Positions 59,604 to 64,000 of a stretch of 64,000 nt of DNA are shown in pieces. The notes under the pieces are model-generated. The model was not told where the DNA came from. It searched no databases and saw only the letters and a program-made list of their open reading frames with translations. The position numbers were made by a program, and so were the translations under genes. Source of the stretch: an uncultured Pelagibacteraceae bacterium (GTDB lineage Bacteria > Pseudomonadota > Alphaproteobacteria > Pelagibacterales > Pelagibacteraceae); assembly GCA_902537555.1 (NCBI GenBank), contig CACBBR010000002.1:46097-110096 (forward strand), in the 5' to 3' direction. Numbering within the stretch: position 1 is the stretch's first letter; each line of letters starts with the position of its first letter.

Positions 59604-60123
59604 TAAAAAAAAATTAGAGGAATTTATAAGAGTAGATCATGCTGGGGAAAGAGGTGCAATTAAAATATATGAAGGTCAACTACTTGCTTTAAATACTTTA
59701 GTAAATAATGATGATTTAAAAAAAACTGTATACGAGATGAAAAAGCATGAGGAGGAACACTCAAACTTCTTTGAAAACGAAATAGAGAAAAGAAATATAA
59801 AACCGACAAAATTATTACCATTATGGGATTTACTCGGATTAGGTCTTGGGTTTGGCTCTACAATACTTGGAAAAAGGGCTGCAATGTTATGTACTGCATC
59901 TGTTGAGGAAGTTATTGATGAACATTACAAAAATCAAATTGATCAAATTGAAGTTGATGAAAAAGATCTAAAAGAAAAAATTATTAAATTTAGACAAGAT
60001 GAATTGGACCATAAAGACATAGCTTACGAGAAAGGAGCAACAAAAAAAGGTCTTTATTCAATTATGGATAAGGTAATTAAAACTGGTTCAAAAGTTGCTA
60101 TAAAAATTTCAGAAAAAATATAA
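59590..60123 (+). CDS. coq7: Demethoxyubiquinone hydroxylase
   Basis: 177-residue di-iron monooxygenase that performs one of the last ring hydroxylations in ubiquinone synthesis. Diiron ligands: Glu20 in HAGERGA, Glu54 and His57 in EEEH, then a second set in SVEEVIDEHY and DELDHKD. GLGLGFGSTILG is a membrane-binding helix. Starts inside dsbB; its stop abuts the converging HNH gene. Confidence 0.95.
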   Translation: MKKTNKKKLEEFIRVDHAGERGAIKIYEGQLLALNTLVNNDDLKKTVYEMKKHEEEHSNFFENEIEKRNIKPTKLLPLWDLLGLGLGFGSTILGKRAAMLCTASVEEVIDEHYKNQIDQIEVDEKDLKEKIIKFRQDELDHKDIAYEKGATKKGLYSIMDKVIKTGSKVAIKISEKI

Positions 60124-60708
60124 TTAAGGTTCAAGTTCTACATCCCAATATAGATAATCCATCCAACTTTTGTGCAAAAAATTTGGTGGGAAATTTTTAC
60201 CATTTTTGTGAAGATCCTCTGTAGTAGGTTGAAAAGGCCATTGATTAAGTGTCATACCAGACTCTTTGATTAATCTTCCGCCTTTTTTAACATTACAAGA
60301 TGAACAAGCTGTAACAACATTATCCCAGTCAGTTTTTCCACCTTTTGATCTTGGCAACAAATGATCAAACGTTAATTCATTTTTACTTCCACAATATTGG
60401 CAGCTAAACTTATCTCTTAAAAAAACATTAAATCTTGTGAAGTTAGGGTTAGATTGAGGTCTAATGTACGATTTAAGTGCAATTACACTAGGAAGTTTCA
60501 TGCTAAACGAAGGACTTCGTATTTGTCGATCATAATAACTAACGATAGAAACTCTATCGAGAAAAACAGATTTTATAGAATCCTGCCAACTCCATAAAGA
60601 AAGTGGATAATAGCTTAATGGTCTATAATCTGCATTTAAAACCAATGCGGGACATTTTTCTAAAGAAATTTTTTGATCTGACAACTCAATCATATCTAAA
60701 ACATACAT
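60124..60708 (-). CDS. HNH endonuclease-family protein
   Basis: 194 residues. Central HNH fold: zinc cysteines C103 and C106 (FSCQYCG), catalytic-type His116 in LTFDHLLPRSKGG, Asn130 in DNVVTAC, and zinc cysteines C135 and C138. The N-terminal LVLNADYRPLSYYPLSLWSW is characteristic of a widespread chromosomal HNH family with no established role. No partner gene of a restriction or phage system is near, so it is more likely a housekeeping nuclease. Confidence 0.88.
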   Translation of the reverse strand: MYVLDMIELSDQKISLEKCPALVLNADYRPLSYYPLSLWSWQDSIKSVFLDRVSIVSYYDRQIRSPSFSMKLPSVIALKSYIRPQSNPNFTRFNVFLRDKFSCQYCGSKNELTFDHLLPRSKGGKTDWDNVVTACSSCNVKKGGRLIKESGMTLNQWPFQPTTEDLHKNGKNFPPNFLHKSWMDYLYWDVELEP

Positions 60709-60754
60709 TAAATATTATTTTTATCAAGATTACTAATCTTGTAATGACGATTTA

Positions 60755-61411
60755 TTAAACAATTAAATTTTTTTTTATAAAATTTAATGCCGCACTCGAT
60801 GCCTCTATAGGTATATGATGATCACATTTTTTTATCATTAAAGTTTCAATTTTGATTTTATTTCTTAAAAAAAAATCTTCTGCCTCTAATAAATTATTTG
60901 GAGGTACTATCGGGTCATTTTCTCCATGTATCATCAAAATATTAGTTTTATTTTTTATCCTAGAAGATAAGTCTTGTTTATCAATTATTTTTCCTGAAAA
61001 TCCAACAATACAAGCAAATTCTTTTTCTGAGGTTAAACCAACATTTAATGACATCATGCATCCTTGACTAAATCCAGATACACATATTTGAGAATATGCT
61101 AAGTTAAAATAATTACTCACTTCTAAAATATAATCGTTTAAAACTTTTTCTGCCTTTTTTGACTCTTGAAGTATATAATTTTTATCCTCAGTATTTAAAT
61201 CAAACCATTGATAGCCTATTGGATTTATCGCACATCTTTCATGTGCATCAGGGCATAAAAAAACTGTATTTTTTAAAAATCTTTTCCAATTGAGTGTAAG
61301 CATACTAATATCTTTACCATCGCCTCCATATCCATGGAGTAAGATTACAGCATTTTGCACTTTTTCATTATCTTCTGGTTTTATAACTGTTGTATTTAAT
61401 GAAAACTTCAT
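60755..61411 (-). CDS. Carboxylesterase/phospholipase-type alpha/beta hydrolase
   Basis: 218 residues from ATG at 61411; a TTG at 61429 would add six residues and is less likely because the ATG makes an ATGA overlap with the upstream gene. ILLHGYGGDGKD opens the fold, GFSQGC holds Ser115, HGENDPIVPP the acid, and CDHHIP the His. Family members cleave lysophospholipids or short carboxyl esters. Coupled to the tlpA-like gene. Confidence 0.88.
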   Translation of the reverse strand: MKFSLNTTVIKPEDNEKVQNAVILLHGYGGDGKDISMLTLNWKRFLKNTVFLCPDAHERCAINPIGYQWFDLNTEDKNYILQESKKAEKVLNDYILEVSNYFNLAYSQICVSGFSQGCMMSLNVGLTSEKEFACIVGFSGKIIDKQDLSSRIKNKTNILMIHGENDPIVPPNNLLEAEDFFLRNKIKIETLMIKKCDHHIPIEASSAALNFIKKNLIV

Positions 61412-61938
61412 AAATTTTTTATTAACCAATCATGGAGACTCTTGTCACTAAAATCAATATAACCAACTATTCTTCCAATTTCGAAACCATTTTTGTCAAT
61501 TAATATTGTTGTAGGTAATCCACGTAATTTAAATAACTGTGAAAACTCAGGTCCAGAACCTATAAATATTTCTAAATTCTCTATTTTTAATGCATCGAAA
61601 AATTCCTTAGATTTTTTATAACTCCCTCCACCAATATTAATTGGAATTATATTTATATCTTTAAAATTATCTAATTTTTTTAGTTTGTCTAAAGAGGGCA
61701 TTTCTTTTTTACAAGGAGCACACCAAGTGGCCCAAAAATTTATTATTATGGGGTTTGATTTGTAATTATTTAAACTTACTTTTTGGTCTTCAGATTTAAT
61801 AAATTCTATATTTTCAATTTTTTTCTTATCTTTATGTACTATAAGATTCTTAATTTCTGGACGTTCTATTGAATATGAGACGCCAGATGATATTAAGTAA
61901 AATATTATTGTAACGTAATTAAAAAAAATGGTTTTCAT
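61408..61938 (-). CDS. TlpA/ResA-type thiol-disulfide oxidoreductase
   Basis: 176 residues from ATG at 61938. The longer frame (to 62217) runs into argH on the other strand and is rejected. N-terminal hydrophobic signal or anchor (4-22), then a thioredoxin fold with WCAPC (C73, C76) in INFWATWCAPCKKEMP and the cis-Pro in RGLPTTILID. Periplasmic disulfide reductase, typically for cytochrome c maturation or protein repair. Divergent from argH across 22 nt. Confidence 0.9.
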   Translation of the reverse strand: MKTIFFNYVTIIFYLISSGVSYSIERPEIKNLIVHKDKKKIENIEFIKSEDQKVSLNNYKSNPIIINFWATWCAPCKKEMPSLDKLKKLDNFKDINIIPINIGGGSYKKSKEFFDALKIENLEIFIGSGPEFSQLFKLRGLPTTILIDKNGFEIGRIVGYIDFSDKSLHDWLIKNL

Positions 61939-61960
61939 AAAAATTATATAATTAAATATC
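61939..61960. promoter_or_regulatory. Palindromic 22-nt divergent promoter between tlpA-like gene and argH
   Basis: The spacer holds the perfect 12-bp palindrome AATTATATAATT at 61942-61953. It gives TATAAT on the plus strand (61947-61952, 8 nt before the argH ATG) and TATAAT on the minus strand (61948-61943, 4 nt before the other ATG). The two -10 elements overlap. Both transcripts would be leaderless or nearly so, and -35 contacts would fall inside the opposite genes. Confidence 0.55.
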
Positions 61961-63349
61961 ATGGGTAAAAATAAAAACAATCTGCCAATTTGGAATACTA
62001 GAATAAAAAAAAATTCGAATAATCTTTTTAAAAAAGTAGGTGGATCACTATCGATAGATAAAAGATTATTTAAAGAAGATATTGAAGCATCAATTGTGCA
62101 TGTTGAAATGTTGTTCAGACAAAAGATTATAAATTTTAAAGTAAAAAATAAAATTGTGTGGGGTTTAAATAGAATTAAAAATGAAATTATTAAAAAAAAA
62201 TTTATCTTTAATGACAAACTCGAAGATATTCATATGAATATAGAGCATAGACTTTTTGAATTGATTGGAGATGACGCGGGATATATACACACCGCAAGAT
62301 CAAGAAATGATCAAGTAGTCACAGATTTTAAAATTTGGCTGAAAAAAGCAAACAGTGAAATATTAAAAAATATTGATGTAACTATTAAAAATATTTTAAA
62401 AAAAGCTGAAGATAATATTGAAACAATTATGCCTGGCTTTACACATTTAAAAAATGCTCAACCAGTTTCTTTTGCTCATTACTTAATGGCATACTTAGAA
62501 ATGTTTAATAGAGATAAAAAAAGATTTGTAAATAATTTAGATAGTCTTAATGAAAATCCACTAGGTGTCGCAGCTTTAACTGGTACATCATTTAAAATTG
62601 ATAGATTTTATACTTCAAAAAAATTAGGTTTCCAAAAACCAACTAAAAATTCAATTGATACTGTTTCTGACAGAGACTTTGTTATTGATTTTCTCTACTC
62701 TTGTTCTGCATGCGCAGTACATATTTCTAGAATTGCAGAGGAATTTATAATTTGGAATTCAGATGCATTTAAACTTTTAACTTTAAATGATAAGATTGTT
62801 ACTGGATCATCTATAATGCCTCAAAAGAAAAATCCTGATCCTTTAGAGTATTTAAGAGGTAAAACTGGATTCATGTTTGGAAATCTTTTTTCAATGTTAA
62901 CAACTCTAAAAGGATTACCTTTATCTTATTTCAAGGATTTGCAAGATGATAAAGAAATTGTATTTAAATCATTTGATCAATTAAAGAACTCACTAATTAT
63001 ATTAAATGATGTTCTTAAAAACTTTTCACCAGATAAAAAAAGAATGCTTGAACTAGCAGAAAATGGTTTCATCACTGCTACTGATTTAGCAGATTATATG
63101 GTTAAAGAGTTAAATTACCCATTTAGAAAAGCATATTTGCAAACTGCTAAAATCATTAACTTTGCTGAAAAAAATAAAAAAAAATTATCTGAATTAACAA
63201 TGAATGAAATTAATAAAATTGAAAAAGGTTTGACATCTGATGTACAAAAAGTGTTTGATTTGAAAAAATCCGTGAATTCTAAAGTTTCTTATGGAGGAAC
63301 CTCTTTTGAGAATATAAAGAAGATGATATTAAGCTATAAAAAAAAATAA
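61961..63349 (+). CDS. argH: Argininosuccinate lyase
   Basis: Last step of arginine synthesis: splits argininosuccinate into arginine and fumarate. 462 residues of the fumarase/aspartase superfamily. The signature loop GSSIMPQKKNPD (about 281-292) contains the catalytic Ser; HTARSRNDQV near the N-terminus is also diagnostic. Followed after 2 nt by a small lipoprotein and lysA. Confidence 0.96.
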   Translation: MGKNKNNLPIWNTRIKKNSNNLFKKVGGSLSIDKRLFKEDIEASIVHVEMLFRQKIINFKVKNKIVWGLNRIKNEIIKKKFIFNDKLEDIHMNIEHRLFELIGDDAGYIHTARSRNDQVVTDFKIWLKKANSEILKNIDVTIKNILKKAEDNIETIMPGFTHLKNAQPVSFAHYLMAYLEMFNRDKKRFVNNLDSLNENPLGVAALTGTSFKIDRFYTSKKLGFQKPTKNSIDTVSDRDFVIDFLYSCSACAVHISRIAEEFIIWNSDAFKLLTLNDKIVTGSSIMPQKKNPDPLEYLRGKTGFMFGNLFSMLTTLKGLPLSYFKDLQDDKEIVFKSFDQLKNSLIILNDVLKNFSPDKKRMLELAENGFITATDLADYMVKELNYPFRKAYLQTAKIINFAEKNKKKLSELTMNEINKIEKGLTSDVQKVFDLKKSVNSKVSYGGTSFENIKKMILSYKKK

Positions 63350-63351
63350 CT

Positions 63352-63516
63352 ATGTTTAAAAATATAATTCTAATTTCTATGTTTTTTCTTTTACTAATAT
63401 CATGTGGTAGAAAAAACGACCCAAAGTATGAGGCATCATTAAGTAATAGTGTAATTATTTTTAACAATTCTGATAAAATTTTTAAAATGCCAAAAGAAAA
63501 TGAAATATATCAATAA
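63352..63516 (+). CDS. Small lipoprotein (LptM-like position)
   Basis: 54 residues from ATG at 63352: a lipoprotein signal with lipobox LISC (Cys18), then GRKNDPKYE and a charged tail. Small lipoproteins are often found just before lysA, and some belong to the LptM group that assists the LPS translocon LptD; the similarity here rests on size, lipobox and position only. The lysA frame begins 17 nt before its stop. Confidence 0.7.
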   Translation: MFKNIILISMFFLLLISCGRKNDPKYEASLSNSVIIFNNSDKIFKMPKENEIYQ

Positions 63517-64000
63517 TATATTTACTATCGAAAACTGTAGTATCAATAGAGTAATAGAAAAGTTCGAAACACCAATATTTTGTTACTCACAAAAAAAAAT
63601 AAAGGAAAATATAAATAACTTTAAGAAAAGTTTTAAATCGTTTTCTCCAATTATATGTTTCTCAACTAAATCTAACTCTAACTTAGAAATACTAAAAGAA
63701 ATCAAACGAAATGGTTTAGGAGCTGATGTTGTTTCAAAAGGTGAGTTAATGATTGCTCTTAAAGCTGGTATAAGTTCAAAAAAAATCGTTTTTTCTGGAG
63801 TAGGAAAAACTAGATCAGAATTAATATATGCAATTGAAAAGAATATTTTATTAATTAATTGTGAATCTAAAAGCGAAATTTTAGAAATTGAAAGAATTGC
63901 TAAATTAAAAAAGAAAAAAGTAGATATTGGAATTAGATTAAATCCTAATACTGATGCAAAAACTCTTAAACAAATTTCAACCGGTAAAAAAGAAAATAAA
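63500..64000 (+). CDS. lysA: Diaminopimelate decarboxylase, 3' end outside window
   Basis: First 167 residues of a fold-type III PLP enzyme; the frame is open to the window edge. It converts meso-diaminopimelate to lysine. CFSTKSNSNLEIL holds the Lys that binds PLP (usual form FAVKAN), GADVVSKGEL and KIVFSGVGKT are further LysA motifs, and IGIRLNPN follows. It overlaps the lipoprotein by 17 nt. Together with dapD and dapE earlier in the window it belongs to the lysine pathway. Confidence 0.93.
   Translation, partial: MKYINNIFTIENCSINRVIEKFETPIFCYSQKKIKENINNFKKSFKSFSPIICFSTKSNSNLEILKEIKRNGLGADVVSKGELMIALKAGISSKKIVFSGVGKTRSELIYAIEKNILLINCESKSEILEIERIAKLKKKKVDIGIRLNPNTDAKTLKQISTGKKENK

Noticed and set aside
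61939..62217. N-terminal extension of the TlpA-like gene
   Set aside because: It lies antisense to argH, whereas ATG at 61938 gives a normal signal peptide.

Overview
The window is a 64-kb piece of a very A/T-rich, tightly packed alphaproteobacterial genome. The style points to the SAR11 clade (Pelagibacterales): codons are heavily biased to A/T, intergenic gaps are mostly 0-100 nt, and stop/start overlaps (TAATG, ATGA) are frequent. Gene order such as aroK-aroB / bolA / J-protein-cobS-cobT and Suv3-like helicase-fdxA-carD is alphaproteobacterial. I saw no insertion sequences, phage genes or CRISPR. The placement is inference from composition, gene order and protein style, not from a database search.

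Layout. 1-2.1 kb (minus): two small basic proteins, dcd and a murA cut by the window edge, then tRNA-Thr. 2.1-10.3 kb: a TVP38-type membrane protein opposite a long plus-strand run rpmH-rnpA-yidD-yidC-argB-HAD-dapD-dapE-HDAC-like-SET. 10.2-14.3 kb (minus): a 60-aa membrane peptide, a secreted protein of unknown function, def, fmt and truA. 14.4-19.6 kb: aroK-aroB, bolA (minus), then J-protein-cobS-cobT. 19.6-32.7 kb (minus, transcription order): glycosyltransferase-thrS-infC-rpmI-rplT-pheS-pheT-lepA-tRNA-Ser-gyrB-regB. 32.8-40.4 kb: alpha/beta hydrolase, gltD-gltB (minus) and uppP. 40.4-46.4 kb (minus): a pyruvate dehydrogenase operon followed by a gamma-butyrobetaine-type dioxygenase and a drug/metabolite-type transporter. 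46.4-52.1 kb: tRNA-Arg, a 27-aa membrane microprotein coupled to a PaaI-type thioesterase, then (minus) acetoacetyl-CoA synthetase and a TAXI-TRAP transporter. 52.3-58.5 kb: Suv3-like helicase-TerB-like-fdxA-carD facing a lysine-rich microgene and an acyl-CoA ligase, then tRNA-Leu. 58.5-64 kb: YqaA-type membrane protein-dsbB-coq7, HNH endonuclease, tlpA-like-esterase (minus), then argH-lipoprotein-lysA (cut by the window edge).

Most genes are housekeeping: translation, cell wall, arginine and diaminopimelate/lysine synthesis, aromatic amino acids, nitrogen assimilation and pyruvate oxidation. The main surprises are these. (1) The only lipoyl domain of this pyruvate dehydrogenase operon is fused to the N-terminus of E1, and the E2 has none. 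(2) A CobS/CobT AAA+/VWA pair sits with a J-domain protein and no other cobalamin gene. (3) Two divergent gene pairs are separated by only 20-22 nt that form near-perfect palindromes carrying mirrored -10 elements. (4) A 27-aa Lys/Arg microgene has a strong ribosome-binding site and its own terminator, opposite a CarD with a lysine-rich tail. (5) A 27-aa single-helix membrane peptide is stop/start-coupled to a thioesterase. (6) Convergent genes repeatedly share a 4-nt two-way stop.

Co-directional neighbours with stop/start contacts probably form operons. No stretch longer than 300 bases lacks a gene; the longest gene-poor region, 56.33-56.66 kb, holds a terminator, the lysine-rich microgene and two hairpins.
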